From Listeria immobilis (GTDB lineage Bacteria > Bacillota > Bacilli > Lactobacillales > Listeriaceae): a DNA stretch of 64,000 bases. Position 1 is the first letter of the stretch, and each line of letters starts with the position of its first letter. The position numbers and the translations under genes are program-made. The stretch covers positions 37,694 through 101,693 of the forward strand of contig NZ_JAASTZ010000013.1 of assembly GCF_014322765.1 (NCBI RefSeq). The letters run 5' to 3'. The notes below the pieces were generated by a model that was not told where the DNA came from, ran no database searches, and saw only the letters and a list, made by a program, of their open reading frames with translations. Below, piece by piece: positions 18,604 through 27,552 of the stretch.

Positions 18604-19479
18604 TTAATTTTCTGTAAGGACTCGCTCTTCTTCTGGCTCTAAGTGAATGAGAACTTCCGCTTTCGCATAAAAATCCATTATTTCTGCTTCAATCTCGTCA
18701 CATAGCGAATGAGCGCTTTCGATTGTCATGGAAGAAGAGACCACTAAATGAAAATCAATGTACTCTTCCGCTCCTGCACGTCTTGAGCGAAAATCATGAA
18801 ACTCAATAAATTTATTTTTATGTGTCAAAATAATTTGCTTAATTGCCGCTTCTTCTTCCGTTGATAAACGTTTATCCATTAGCGGTGGGAAAGATTCTTT
18901 CAGTAATTTAAAAGCTTCAAACATAATATAAAAAGCGGTTAAAATAGCAATAACAGGATCAATCCACAGCCAACCGGTTATGTATACTAAAAATAAACTA
19001 AGCGCAATACCTAGTGAGGTAAAAACATCTGTATATAAATGGAGCGCATTCGATTTCATCGCTACAGAATTCGCTTCATCGGCAGCTTTTTTGATAATTC
19101 GGGATACGACAATATTAACGAGCGCGCCAAAAAGCATTACCATTATGCCAAGCGCTGGAAAACGTATTTCATGTGGATTTACAAGTTTATTTACGGATTC
19201 AATAATAATCCAAATACCCGCAACAAAAATAAGTAATGTTTCGATTGTCCCAGCAATATTTTCAGCTTTCCCATGCCCATATGGATGCTCTTCATCAGCA
19301 GGTTGATTGGAAATCCGAATGGAAAAGAAAGTAATGACCGACGCAAATAAATCCATCGATGAGTGAATCCCTTCCGAAATCACTGCGACAGACCCTGTAA
19401 AAAAGCCTACAATAAGTTTAAGTACAACTATAATAAAATTACTACAAACGGATAAAATAGTAAGATTAGAATGATTCAT
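18604..19479 (-). CDS. Cation diffusion facilitator (CDF) metal efflux protein
   Basis: This 291-residue CDF family protein has about six membrane helices and a C-terminal cytoplasmic domain. The metal-binding motif of helix 2, EGIHSSMDLFASV, and DEEHPYGHGKAE are visible, as is SNALHLYTDVFTSLG in helix 5. CDF proteins export zinc, manganese, iron or cobalt in exchange for protons; the metal cannot be called here. I chose the ATG at 19479, nine bases after GGAGG, over a longer ORF to 19572. It is transcribed alone. Confidence 0.9.
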   Translation of the reverse strand: MNHSNLTILSVCSNFIIVVLKLIVGFFTGSVAVISEGIHSSMDLFASVITFFSIRISNQPADEEHPYGHGKAENIAGTIETLLIFVAGIWIIIESVNKLVNPHEIRFPALGIMVMLFGALVNIVVSRIIKKAADEANSVAMKSNALHLYTDVFTSLGIALSLFLVYITGWLWIDPVIAILTAFYIMFEAFKLLKESFPPLMDKRLSTEEEAAIKQIILTHKNKFIEFHDFRSRRAGAEEYIDFHLVVSSSMTIESAHSLCDEIEAEIMDFYAKAEVLIHLEPEEERVLTEN

Positions 19480-19655
19480 CCAAACAGCCTCCGATATGTT
19501 ATGTTTCACTAAAAATCTCTCTTTATAAAACACAAATTTAACAACTCGAATTATCTTACCACGTTCAGTCAAATTGTGTCTATAGCAATGTTTTTAGCTA
19601 AATACATTTCTATATCTGAAGCGAAACTTTTTTGCTTTAAGGCAAATTATTAAAC

Positions 19656-19689
19656 AGAAAAAACTCCTGTATTACTCATCATACAGGAA
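19656..19689 (-). terminator. Intrinsic terminator overlapping the thioredoxin-like stop codon
   Basis: TCCTGTAT and ATACAGGA pair across the loop GATGAGTA and are followed by GTTTTTT on the minus strand. The upstream arm lies inside the last codons of the gene, whose stop codon is in the loop. Confidence 0.8.
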
Positions 19690-19989
19690 TTCAAAAACAG
19701 CTGTTATATCATGCAATTGATAACTTACATCTTTAGGTATTCCAGCTTTAAACTTCACTAGAGCAGGAACAGATGTAATCTCTAACTTCTGAGCAATTTC
19801 TGGCACATAGTTTAAATCTACTTTGGCAATCGTTGTATCAATACTATCAGCGGTTTGAGTCATGTCCACCAAACGACTAGCCATCTGGCAACTTCCGCAC
19901 ATAGGTGTAAAAAAGAATATGACAAAATCCGCCTTATTTTTTTGCGCTAATTGTAATGTTTCTTTTCCCCAAATTTCCAGAGAAAACAC
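19672..19989 (-). CDS. Thioredoxin-like protein (YusE-like)
   Basis: This 105-residue cytoplasmic thioredoxin-fold protein has the redox-active site CGSC at residues 31-34 in FFTPMCGSCQ and the cis-proline loop TSVPALVKF. It differs from classical thioredoxin, which has WCGPC. The gene sits next to gcvH and a Spx/ArsC-like gene, the same cluster as Bacillus subtilis yusE-yusG-gcvH-yusI. The GTG start at 19989 is uncertain because AGGGG is very close to it; a start a few codons later is possible. Confidence 0.8.
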   Translation of the reverse strand: MFSLEIWGKETLQLAQKNKADFVIFFFTPMCGSCQMASRLVDMTQTADSIDTTIAKVDLNYVPEIAQKLEITSVPALVKFKAGIPKDVSYQLHDITAVFEFLYDE

Positions 19990-19996
19990 CCCCTAT

Positions 19997-20031
19997 AAAA
20001 AAAGGCCAGTTCGGTTATCCCAAGCCGGCCC
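19997..20031 (-). terminator. Intrinsic terminator after gcvH
   Basis: On the minus strand GGGCCGGCTTGG pairs imperfectly with CCGAACTGGCC and is followed by TTTTTTT. It sits between the gcvH stop and the thioredoxin-like start. Confidence 0.75.
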
Positions 20032-20040
20032 TCGTATAAA

Positions 20041-20418
20041 TCAATCTAATGTTTTTTCGTAATCTTCACTTGATAAAAGCGCATCTATATCTGCCGCTTC
20101 TACTTCTGCTAATTTTAAAATCCAACCAGTATCATACGGGTTACTATTGATTAATTCTGGTTCATCTTCTAGAGTTTCATTCACAGCAACCACTTTTCCG
20201 CTAACCGGCGCATAGAAATCTGATACAGTCTTAACGGATTCAATGCTACCAATTGAATCACCTTTTGCGACAGTATCCCCAACTTCTGGTAATTCAACAA
20301 AAACAATATCCCCTAATTGATCTTGTGCAAAATCAGTAATCCCGATAAGGTAACTACCATCTTCCGCTTTCACCCATTCATGCTCTTCTGTATACAATAA
20401 ATCTTTTGGTAAACTCAT
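20041..20418 (-). CDS. gcvH: GcvH, lipoyl carrier (H) protein
   Basis: This 125-residue biotinyl-lipoyl-like protein is the H protein of the glycine cleavage system. The lipoylated lysine is K63 in IESVKTVSD. The N-terminal YTEEHEWVK and the C-terminal NPYDTGWILKL are typical. The other glycine cleavage genes are not in this window. In Firmicutes GcvH is also the entry point for lipoate relay to other dehydrogenases, so the isolated location is expected. Confidence 0.96.
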   Translation of the reverse strand: MSLPKDLLYTEEHEWVKAEDGSYLIGITDFAQDQLGDIVFVELPEVGDTVAKGDSIGSIESVKTVSDFYAPVSGKVVAVNETLEDEPELINSNPYDTGWILKLAEVEAADIDALLSSEDYEKTLD

Positions 20419-20457
20419 TTTCCAAACTCCTCCTTCTATTACGATTATCTATTGTGA

Positions 20458-20811
20458 CTATTTCCAAGTTGCTTCAAATTCAGGTTCGTTAAATCCAAGT
20501 GTTACTACTTTACCATTTGTTGTTAACGGACGCTTAATTAGCATTCCATCTGAGGCAAGTATTTCATAAGCTTCTTTAAGTGACATCGTATCAATTTTAT
20601 CTTTTAATCCTAATTCACGATATTTAATTCCACTTGTATTAAAGAAACGACGGATTGGAAGCCCGCTAAGTTCATGCCATGCTTGTAATTCTTCTGCACT
20701 TGGTGTTTCTGTTTTAATATCCATCTCGGTAAATTCAATTTGCTCATTCTCAAGCCATGCCTTTGCTTTTTTGCAAGTACTACATTTTGGATACCAATAA
20801 AAATTAATCAT
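20458..20811 (-). CDS. Spx/ArsC-family (arsenate reductase-like) protein, YusI-like
   Basis: This 117-residue protein has the ArsC/Spx thioredoxin-like fold with the CXXC pair C10 and C13 in YPKCSTCKKA. The family pattern LKEAYEILASDGMLIKRPLT follows. It is closer to the YusI/YffB group than to Spx itself, so true arsenate reduction is doubtful and the substrate is unknown. It precedes gcvH by 39 bases and is probably in the same transcript. Confidence 0.85.
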   Translation of the reverse strand: MINFYWYPKCSTCKKAKAWLENEQIEFTEMDIKTETPSAEELQAWHELSGLPIRRFFNTSGIKYRELGLKDKIDTMSLKEAYEILASDGMLIKRPLTTNGKVVTLGFNEPEFEATWK

Positions 20812-20927
20812 TTTGCCTCTCCCTTCGATTGCATTCTAATACTATCATAGTGCATTTTTTATGAAAGTACAAACAGCAACACTTAGAAAAAAATAGTCTG
20901 TTTGAAAGCGGATACATTTCAAGTTTT

Positions 20928-20962
20928 AAAAAATACAAAAGCCTGATTCGACTTTTGTATTT
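20928..20962 (-). terminator. Intrinsic terminator after the second ftsW/rodA-like gene
   Basis: ATACAAAAG and CTTTTGTAT form a nine-base-pair stem on the minus strand, followed by TTTTTTAAAAC. It is just after the stop at 20968. Confidence 0.8.
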
Positions 20963-20967
20963 AAGTT

Positions 20968-22143
20968 TTAGGAGACACGATTTTCTTCTTTTACTTCAAA
21001 CATCGACTTTTTATAATTAAACCTTATTCCTAGCACTAGTCCGACCGCCATCATGTTTCCAAGCAGCGCACTACCACCATAACTAATAAATGGTAATGGA
21101 ATCCCTGTTATTGGTAGTAAGCCAATATTCATTCCAACGTTTTCAAGTACATGGAACATTAACATCATAACTACACCTGTGCAAATATAAGAATAAAAAG
21201 GAATACCAATATCTAATGCCACACGAATGATTTGATAAATTAATAAGAAATAAATTGCAAGCAGAATACTCGCTCCAATAAAGCCATAATCGCCGGCTAC
21301 AATCGTAAAGATAAAGTCATTGTGGTTTTCTGGAATGGCAATGGCATCATAACCTGGCCCATTTCCAGAAATTTGTCCAGAACCAATTGCGGTCAGCGCA
21401 CGAAGCACCTGATATCCGCCACCTTGAGGATCATTCTCCGGATTAATCCAAGTAGTAATCCGTTCAAATTGATATGGTTTAAATCCAAGACTTGTTAACC
21501 AATTTTGATGATAAATAACCATCCAAATGAGCGTTGTCCCAATCGCAGCAATGGATCCAAACAGCGGAACAATAATTTTCCAACTAATCCCAGAAATAAG
21601 TATCATGCCAGACATAATAGCAATAAACACCAAGGCTGTACCCAAGTCTGGTTGCAACATAATTAAAATTAATGGAAAGAGCGTAAATAAACCAATTTTG
21701 ACTAACAACCATGTATCATAGCTAAGTCGATGAATTTTATATGCTCGATTATGATCCCAAATCACTTTTGCTAAGACGATAATTAAAATAACTTTTACTA
21801 CCTCAGATGGCTGGATATTTCCTAAAAACGGAATAACAATCCAACTTTTTGCGCCTTTTACTTCTTTACCGAAAAACAAAACAAAAACAAGCATAAAAAG
21901 ACCAAGCCCATAAAAATAATAGGCCCATTTCATTAGTCGGTCATAATCTAATTGCATCACGACAATAATTGCAAATGTCGAAACGACAAACCACATGCCT
22001 TGTTTTACAACAAAGTTTGCATCATATTGGTCATTTGTTAATTGCGCGCTGTAAATGGACACTAAACTGATTATCATAAGTAACATCATGGATAAAACAA
22101 TCCCATAATCAATACGTCCAGCTAATTTATTTTGTTGATTCAT
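20968..22143 (-). CDS. FtsW/RodA/SpoVE-family peptidoglycan glycosyltransferase
   Basis: This 391-residue polytopic protein belongs to the SEDS family, whose members polymerise glycan strands with a partner PBP. It has about ten membrane helices. Family motifs include GAKSWIVIPFLGNIQPSEVVK, LQPDLGTALVF, QVLRALTAIGSGQISGNG and the C-terminal GIPLPFISYGGSALLG. It lies in tandem with a closely related gene 75 bases upstream. Both look more like RodA than FtsW, but which acts in elongation cannot be settled here. Confidence 0.93.
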   Translation of the reverse strand: MNQQNKLAGRIDYGIVLSMMLLMIISLVSIYSAQLTNDQYDANFVVKQGMWFVVSTFAIIVVMQLDYDRLMKWAYYFYGLGLFMLVFVLFFGKEVKGAKSWIVIPFLGNIQPSEVVKVILIIVLAKVIWDHNRAYKIHRLSYDTWLLVKIGLFTLFPLILIMLQPDLGTALVFIAIMSGMILISGISWKIIVPLFGSIAAIGTTLIWMVIYHQNWLTSLGFKPYQFERITTWINPENDPQGGGYQVLRALTAIGSGQISGNGPGYDAIAIPENHNDFIFTIVAGDYGFIGASILLAIYFLLIYQIIRVALDIGIPFYSYICTGVVMMLMFHVLENVGMNIGLLPITGIPLPFISYGGSALLGNMMAVGLVLGIRFNYKKSMFEVKEENRVS

Positions 22144-22217
22144 TGTTAAATTACTCCTTACTGGTTGGTTTGTATAAATTTAAGTAACACTTTCTCCCAA
22201 ACAGTTAAAAAAGAAAA

Positions 22218-23387
22218 TCAAACTTGATTTCCTTTTCCTAAGTTAACTTCTGGAGCGTTGTACCTCGCTGACAACACGAGTCCAAGTGCCATAAATGCGC
22301 CCAGAAGAGAGCTTCCCCCATAACTGACAAAAAGTAGTGGAATACCGGTAATTGGCAGTAAACCAATGGTCATTCCGATATTTTCTAAAACATGAAATAA
22401 AATCATCGAACAAACACCCGTACAAATATAAGAATAAAACGGAATATTAATATCTAGTGCTACTCGAATTATTTGGTAAATCAGTAAAAAGTATAACATA
22501 ATTAATAGACAGCCACCAACAAAACCAAAGTTCCCACCAATAATCGAAAAAATAAAATCATTATGGTTTTCTGGAATTGCAATAGCTTGATTACCTATTC
22601 CGTTGCCTTGTAGCTGACCAGAACCAATCGCCTGCATTGACCGAAGAAGCTGCATCCCGTCACCAAGTGGATCTTCTTCTGGACGTAACCAAGAAGTAAT
22701 TCGTTTAAATTGATATGGTTCAAATCCTAATTTTTGTAAAATTGCCTGATTATATAAAACTAAATAAATTAAAGTTGCACCTATTACTGTAATAAAACTA
22801 AACAAAGGGACTAAAATTTTCCATGTGACACCACTGATAAATACCATACCGATAATAATTGCAATAAATACTAAAATTGTCCCTAGGTCTGGTTGAAGCG
22901 CAACTAGACCTAGCGGAATAATTGAAATAACTCCTACTTTTAGAAGCAATTGAATATCCAATTTTACCGTATGCAGCTGGTATTTTTTATTATGATCCCA
23001 AATTACTTTTGCAAGGGCGAGAATTAAAAAACTTTTCATTAACTCTGACGGCTGCAAACTTCCTAACGAGCCAATACTAATCCAACTTTTGGAACCTTTT
23101 CGTTCGTCACCAACTATTAATACAAGAATCAGTAGCAAATTCCCTAAACCATATAAATAATACGCTGCCCACTGAAGTTTATCATAATCAAAAAAAAGTA
23201 CGATAACCACGACTACTCCTGTAGAAATAACAATCCAAATAGACTGCTGTAGCAAGAAATTATTTGTATACTGATCATTCACAAGTCCAGCAACATATAT
23301 CGCCACAAGCCCAATAATGCAAAGTAACATCATTAAGAAAATAATTGCATAATCTACTCGAACTGCCTTTTTTCTATTCCTAGCCAT
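22218..23387 (-). CDS. FtsW/RodA/SpoVE-family peptidoglycan glycosyltransferase, tandem paralogue
   Basis: This 389-residue SEDS protein is a close paralogue of its downstream neighbour and shares motifs such as GSKSWISIGSLGSLQPSELMK, LQPDLGTILVF, GSGQLQGNG and GIPLLFVSYGGSSLLG. About ten membrane helices are predicted. I placed the start at the ATG at 23387, after AAAGGACGG; a longer frame reaching 23462 runs into a terminator hairpin and is unlikely. The tandem copy arrangement suggests a lineage duplication. Confidence 0.92.
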   Translation of the reverse strand: MARNRKKAVRVDYAIIFLMMLLCIIGLVAIYVAGLVNDQYTNNFLLQQSIWIVISTGVVVVIVLFFDYDKLQWAAYYLYGLGNLLLILVLIVGDERKGSKSWISIGSLGSLQPSELMKSFLILALAKVIWDHNKKYQLHTVKLDIQLLLKVGVISIIPLGLVALQPDLGTILVFIAIIIGMVFISGVTWKILVPLFSFITVIGATLIYLVLYNQAILQKLGFEPYQFKRITSWLRPEEDPLGDGMQLLRSMQAIGSGQLQGNGIGNQAIAIPENHNDFIFSIIGGNFGFVGGCLLIMLYFLLIYQIIRVALDINIPFYSYICTGVCSMILFHVLENIGMTIGLLPITGIPLLFVSYGGSSLLGAFMALGLVLSARYNAPEVNLGKGNQV

Positions 23388-23423
23388 TTTATTCCGTCCT
23401 TTTACATTTAGATTTTCAAATAG

Positions 23424-23460
23424 AAAAAAGCCGCTATTCTTAAAAAGAGCAACAGCCTTC
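23424..23460 (-). terminator. Hairpin with T run between hupC and the rodA-like gene
   Basis: On the minus strand AAGGCTGTTGCTCTT pairs with AAGAATAGCGGCTT, with one bulge, and ends in TTTTTTC. It most likely ends the hup transcript, but it is also within about 40 bases of the rodA-like start. Confidence 0.65.
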
Positions 23461-23530
23461 ATCTATTATAATAAAGTTTATCAAGGATAGAAAGCTTTTT
23501 CACTAAATTCTAATCTTCTTTCTGTTTTCT

Positions 23531-24322
23531 TTAATATTCAAACCTCGTTGAAGCAAGCGGATAAATGTGTTGCTTACCGTCTTTTTCAGTAATATCTGCG
23601 GTAATATGAAAAACATTCCGAAGTAAATCTACCGTGAACACTTCTTTTGGGGTTCCATTTTTTACTAACTGACCATTTTCGCAAACAAAAACATAATCAC
23701 TATATATTGCCGCTTGATTTAAATCATGCAACACTAACACTATTGTTAAATTATACGTTTTATTTAAATGAACTAGTAAATCTAACAGTTCTAATTGATG
23801 TGCGATGTCAAGATAGGTCGTTGGTTCATCTAGTAATAAAATGGGTGTTTTTTGAGCTAATGCCATCGCAAGCCAAGCCCGTTGCCGTTCACCACCAGAC
23901 AATGAATGGAGCGGTCTATATGCCAAACTTTCAAGATTACACACTTTTATTGCCCACTGAATGACTTCCTCGTCCTCTTCTTGTAAGGTCGATATCCAGC
24001 TTCGATATGGCAAACGACCATACGCAACTAAATCATGGACAATCACGTCGACTAAACCTTCCGGAGCCTGTGCCAGCATAGTCATCTTTTTCGCAAGTTC
24101 TTTAGCCGAAATATCCGTCATGTTTTTATTCCCCAACAAAATTTCGCCACTATCTGGTGTCAACAATCGCATCATTAAGCGTAACATAGTTGATTTACCG
24201 GAACCATTTGGCCCAATAAGCGTCGTAATTTTACCTTCTGGAATAGTTACATTTATATTCGACATTTGAAAATCTCTTTTGCGCGAGAAGGAAATATTTT
24301 TTAATTCTAACGCTGATTTCAT
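23531..24322 (-). CDS. hupC: HupC-like iron/haem ABC transporter ATPase
   Basis: This 263-residue ATPase is of the FhuC/BtuD type that serves siderophore and haem importers. Walker A is GPNGSGKST (about residues 37-45), the signature is LSGGERQRAW and Walker B is ILLLDEPTTYLD. Its start overlaps the permease gene by four bases. In Listeria this three-gene operon has been described as hupDGC, needed for haem and haemoglobin use; I assign the name from gene order and type. Confidence 0.9.
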   Translation of the reverse strand: MKSALELKNISFSRKRDFQMSNINVTIPEGKITTLIGPNGSGKSTMLRLMMRLLTPDSGEILLGNKNMTDISAKELAKKMTMLAQAPEGLVDVIVHDLVAYGRLPYRSWISTLQEEDEEVIQWAIKVCNLESLAYRPLHSLSGGERQRAWLAMALAQKTPILLLDEPTTYLDIAHQLELLDLLVHLNKTYNLTIVLVLHDLNQAAIYSDYVFVCENGQLVKNGTPKEVFTVDLLRNVFHITADITEKDGKQHIYPLASTRFEY

Positions 24323-25329
24323 GAAGCAACCCTCCCACGTTGAAGTAAGAATAAGAAGAACGGGGCACCAATCATCGCCAGTAAAATCCCCACTGGAAGC
24401 TCAATCGAACCAAACCAGCTTCTCGCTGCCGTATCTGCAAAACCAACTAACAAAGCGCCACCCAGTGCAGAAAGTGGAAGCAAATATTTATAATCATTCC
24501 CAATAATTAATCGGAAAATATGTGGTACAACAAGACCAACAAAACCAATCAAACCTGCAACACTCACCGCAATTCCGCTTAGAAAAGCTGCCAACATAAT
24601 AATGAAAAATCGGTGTCGCTCTACTGAAAATCCAAGTAATTTTGCCGCATCATCACCAAGAAGTAACACATTAGAAGAACGAATCGCAAAACCACTTAAA
24701 ATAAAACCAATTAACATATAGGGCCAAATTAAGTCTAAGTGATACCAACTTTTCCCTGAAAGTGTTCCTGTCATCCAAGAAATAACACTTTGAACCCGGT
24801 TACTATAAAGTACCATTACACCCGAAGTCATTGCGCCAATAAAAGCATTAATCGCAACCCCTGACAAAATAACTCGAAGTGGGGAAACGCCTCGGTCCCA
24901 CGCTAATAAATAAATTAAAATAGCTGTCCCAAATGCACCTATAAACGCCCCTAGTGGAACAAAAGCAGCCATCGTTGGAAAGACAAGTGTCATCACAATA
25001 GCGACAAAACCACCACCGGCTGAGACCCCAATCACTCCAGGGTCAGCTAATGGATTTCGCATCACACCTTGTAGCAAGCACCCAGCAATCGCAAGTGCAG
25101 CCCCTACTAAGAAAGCAATTAATAATCTTGGTAAGCGTAAATTCCATATCAGTTGATTAGCGAGGTCGTTACCTCCACCTGTCAACGCTTGCCAAGCATC
25201 ACTGTATGTAACTTTCACTGATCCCGTGGTAAGTCCGTAAAAAAAAGTCAATATGAGTAAAATAATTACTACCACAAAAGTTATCCGTCTACGTTTGCGC
25301 CGCGGATCATGCGCTTTTACAGTTGTCAT
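24319..25329 (-). CDS. hupG: HupG-like iron/haem ABC transporter permease
   Basis: This 336-residue FecCD-family permease has about nine or ten membrane helices. Family motifs include RLPRLLIAFLVGAALAIAGC, MRNPLADPGVIGVSAGGG and GFVGLVVPHIFRLIIG. It starts directly after the binding-protein gene and overlaps the ATPase gene. A single permease gene implies a homodimer in the membrane. Confidence 0.92.
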   Translation of the reverse strand: MTTVKAHDPRRKRRRITFVVVIILLILTFFYGLTTGSVKVTYSDAWQALTGGGNDLANQLIWNLRLPRLLIAFLVGAALAIAGCLLQGVMRNPLADPGVIGVSAGGGFVAIVMTLVFPTMAAFVPLGAFIGAFGTAILIYLLAWDRGVSPLRVILSGVAINAFIGAMTSGVMVLYSNRVQSVISWMTGTLSGKSWYHLDLIWPYMLIGFILSGFAIRSSNVLLLGDDAAKLLGFSVERHRFFIIMLAAFLSGIAVSVAGLIGFVGLVVPHIFRLIIGNDYKYLLPLSALGGALLVGFADTAARSWFGSIELPVGILLAMIGAPFFLFLLQRGRVAS

Positions 25330-26301
25330 CTAGTTATCCACCTTATTTATTTCGTTTGCCATATAATCTAATGCTTCATCAATCTTTATTCCCGGATTCG
25401 TCCCAAAAAGCTCTGCTGGAAGAACAACAATATGATCATTTTTTACAGCACTTGTAGAATTCCAAGCTTCATTTTGTTTCATTTCTTTTTTAAATGCAGC
25501 CTCTGTTTCTTTCTCATCTCCACCATGAATCATTAAGAAAATCACTTCTGGATCAGCAGCAACAATTTTTTCAACATTTATAGAAGCATATTGTGGAAAA
25601 TTTTCAACACCTTTAAAATCTTTAGCTACATTTTCTCCACCAGCTATTTCTAGTATATCACCACTTAAAGAAGATGGTAAGGCAGCATAATTACTTCCTG
25701 GTGCCCCTAAAACTAATAACGAACGGACTTTTTTTGCTTTTTGTTGCTCTTTTATTTTTGTCACTTTATTATCGATGTCAGTTTGTAATTCTTTAGCCTT
25801 TTCTTCTTTGCCTAAAAGTTTTCCAAGCACGGCCGTTTGTTTTTTAATTTCATCAATCGAATTTGCTCCTGTTAAAACTACTTTTGGACCAACGCCTTCC
25901 ATTGCTGGTACATCTTTCAAATTCTGCTCAGAGCTTGCAACAATGGTATCCGCACCTAGAGAAGCAATTTTTTCTAAATTCAAGTCATGCGTATTTCCAA
26001 CTTCTGTCGCATCCTTCGCCCCCTCTGGAACACCACTTGCGTCTGTTGTTTGGCGACCAACCACAGTTCCACCAAGTGCATCTATAATATTCATATCCGC
26101 ATTTGTTAGCGCGATAATTCTTTCTGGATTTTTTTCAAAAGAAACTTCACGACCCGACATATCTGTAAGTTCCAGTGCCGCCTGAGTCTGTTTTTCTTTC
26201 GCTACCGTTTCATTTTCCGAGCCATTTGTAGTATCATTTCCGCATGAAGCGAGTAATAATGCGGTCGCAATGCTTAAAACAACTATAGTTAATTTCTTCA
26301 T
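25330..26301 (-). CDS. hupD: HupD-like haem/iron-binding lipoprotein
   Basis: This 323-residue class III solute-binding lipoprotein has a signal peptide with lipobox LLASC and an acylated cysteine near position 20. The mature part follows the two-lobed FepB/BtuF pattern: DMSGREVSFEKNPERIIALT early, then GADTIVASSEQ and VEKIVAADPEVIFLM. I chose the ATG at 26301 with ribosome binding site GGAGGGG. It is the first gene of the hup operon, with a Fur-box-like site about 75 bases upstream. Confidence 0.92.
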   Translation of the reverse strand: MKKLTIVVLSIATALLLASCGNDTTNGSENETVAKEKQTQAALELTDMSGREVSFEKNPERIIALTNADMNIIDALGGTVVGRQTTDASGVPEGAKDATEVGNTHDLNLEKIASLGADTIVASSEQNLKDVPAMEGVGPKVVLTGANSIDEIKKQTAVLGKLLGKEEKAKELQTDIDNKVTKIKEQQKAKKVRSLLVLGAPGSNYAALPSSLSGDILEIAGGENVAKDFKGVENFPQYASINVEKIVAADPEVIFLMIHGGDEKETEAAFKKEMKQNEAWNSTSAVKNDHIVVLPAELFGTNPGIKIDEALDYMANEINKVDN

Positions 26302-26375
26302 AATTCCCCTCCACAACACTATCCCTTTTATTTTACTAAATTATACCACGATATTCAAAAAGCCGGGACCCTAAA

Positions 26376-26390
26376 TGAGAATTATTTTCA
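26376..26390. promoter_or_regulatory. Fur-box-like site between hupD and a small divergent gene
   Basis: TGAGAATTATTTTCA matches the Bacillus-type 7-1-7 Fur box (TGATAAT N ATTATCA) at 12 of 14 defined positions. A candidate hup promoter (TTGAAT, 17-base spacer, TAAAAT) lies downstream of it on the minus strand. Iron repression of both flanking genes is inferred. Confidence 0.7.
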
Positions 26391-26455
26391 TTTATAAGCA
26401 ATTAGTCGATATTATTCTTATTATACTTTATAATTAACATAAGGAGGCGATGAAA

Positions 26456-26620
26456 ATGACTGATAATCTTTTTCCAAATCTAGCGCATGAAAATTGCAAA
26501 GAAACGATGCCCCCAGTCACAACAGAACAATTTAAAGAAGCTGCTATCTTGGAAAAGAATCGAAAGCTTGATGAGATTTTAAGAATAGTTGATAAAAAGA
26601 ATCCTAGTAACAAAAAATAA
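26456..26620 (+). CDS. 54-residue conserved-looking small protein divergent from hupD
   Basis: This short gene encodes a soluble 54-residue protein that begins MTDNLFPNLAHENCKET and ends in a lysine-rich tail, with a likely helix in the middle (TEQFKEAAILEKNRKLDEIL). The ribosome binding site AAGGAGG is eight bases from the ATG, and an intrinsic terminator follows directly, so it looks like a real monocistronic gene. It shares the Fur-box-containing intergenic region with hupD. I recognise no family; a role in the iron response is inferred from position. Confidence 0.7.
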   Translation: MTDNLFPNLAHENCKETMPPVTTEQFKEAAILEKNRKLDEILRIVDKKNPSNKK

Positions 26621-26621
26621 C

Positions 26622-26650
26622 AGGAGCCTGTTTGCGCAGGTTCCTCTTTT
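26622..26650 (+). terminator. Intrinsic terminator after the 54-residue gene
   Basis: AGGAGCCTG and CAGGTTCCT pair with one G-T pair and are followed by CTTTT. It begins two bases after the TAA. Confidence 0.75.
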
Positions 26651-26752
26651 AGTTATTAATTCCGAGTTAACTCATATGATAAGTTATATTTATTTTATTT
26701 GCTTAAAAAATCATGTATACTAGAAAAAAAGACACGTTAGGAGGCCGCTATA

Positions 26753-27511
26753 TTGGCTATTTTAGAACTAAATTTCAAATCGGAATGCTTGGCTATGCAA
26801 ACTAGCGTAACAGTGATTTTACCTGAAACAGAGGCACTTTATCATCGTTCCATTCCTAAATATAAAACTTTATATATTCTTCATGGGTTATCAAACAATC
26901 ATACTACTTATACTCGAAATACTAATATTGAACGTTATGCGACCGAAAAAGGACTTGCCGTTATTATGCCGGCAGCTGATCATAGTTTTTACTCTAACAT
27001 GGTACATGGCCGTAATTATTTTGAATTTGTTAGTAAGGAACTTCCGCAAGTAATGCAAAACTGGTTTCCTCTCTCGGAAAATAAAGAAGATACATTTATC
27101 GCGGGGCATTCGATGGGTGGTTACGGGGCATTCAAGGTCGCACTCACTTTTCCTGAAAAATTCCAAGCTGCCGCAAGTATGTCAGGCGTCATGGATATTA
27201 ACTACATTATTAAAGAAGACTGCTTTGATAACTTTAGTACTAGAGCGATTACAGGAGAAATGACCAGTCAAACAGGCACCGAAAATGATTTATTTTATTT
27301 ATTAGAGAAAAATCTAATCAATCAAGTCCAACTGCCACTTCTATTTCAAAATTGCGGGACAGAAGATTTCCTTTATCAAGATAATATTCGCTTTCGTGAT
27401 TTCGCTCTTTCCAAAAATGCACCACTTGAATATCGAGAAGGTCCAGGTGAACACAACTGGGATTTCTGGGATAAAAGTATCAAAGAAATTATCGATTGGT
27501 TGCCTTTATAA
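26753..27511 (+). CDS. Tributyrin-esterase-type alpha/beta hydrolase (EstA/esterase D-like)
   Basis: This 252-residue hydrolase belongs to the esterase D / tributyrin esterase group. The nucleophile elbow is GHSMGGYG with S120, the oxyanion part is LHGLSNNHTTY, and the acid and histidine are probably in GTEDFLYQDN and GPGEHNWDFW. It has no signal peptide. It acts on short-chain acyl esters in relatives; the natural substrate is not known. The TTG start at 26753 lies eight bases after AGGAGG, which decides it. Confidence 0.88.
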   Translation: MAILELNFKSECLAMQTSVTVILPETEALYHRSIPKYKTLYILHGLSNNHTTYTRNTNIERYATEKGLAVIMPAADHSFYSNMVHGRNYFEFVSKELPQVMQNWFPLSENKEDTFIAGHSMGGYGAFKVALTFPEKFQAAASMSGVMDINYIIKEDCFDNFSTRAITGEMTSQTGTENDLFYLLEKNLINQVQLPLLFQNCGTEDFLYQDNIRFRDFALSKNAPLEYREGPGEHNWDFWDKSIKEIIDWLPL

Positions 27512-27513
27512 AG

Positions 27514-27552
27514 AAAAAAGACTTGGAAAAAAAACCAAGTCTTCATTTTTTT
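27514..27552. terminator. Bidirectional intrinsic terminator
   Basis: AAGACTTGG and CCAAGTCTT pair around an A-rich loop, with A and T runs on both sides. It separates the convergent esterase and glutamate decarboxylase genes; the gadD stop lies within its edge. Confidence 0.85.

Noticed and set aside
20458..20811. Arsenic resistance gene
   Set aside because: Only the ArsC-like fold is present, and there is no ArsB, ArsR or other arsenic gene; the neighbourhood matches the YusI-GcvH cluster instead.
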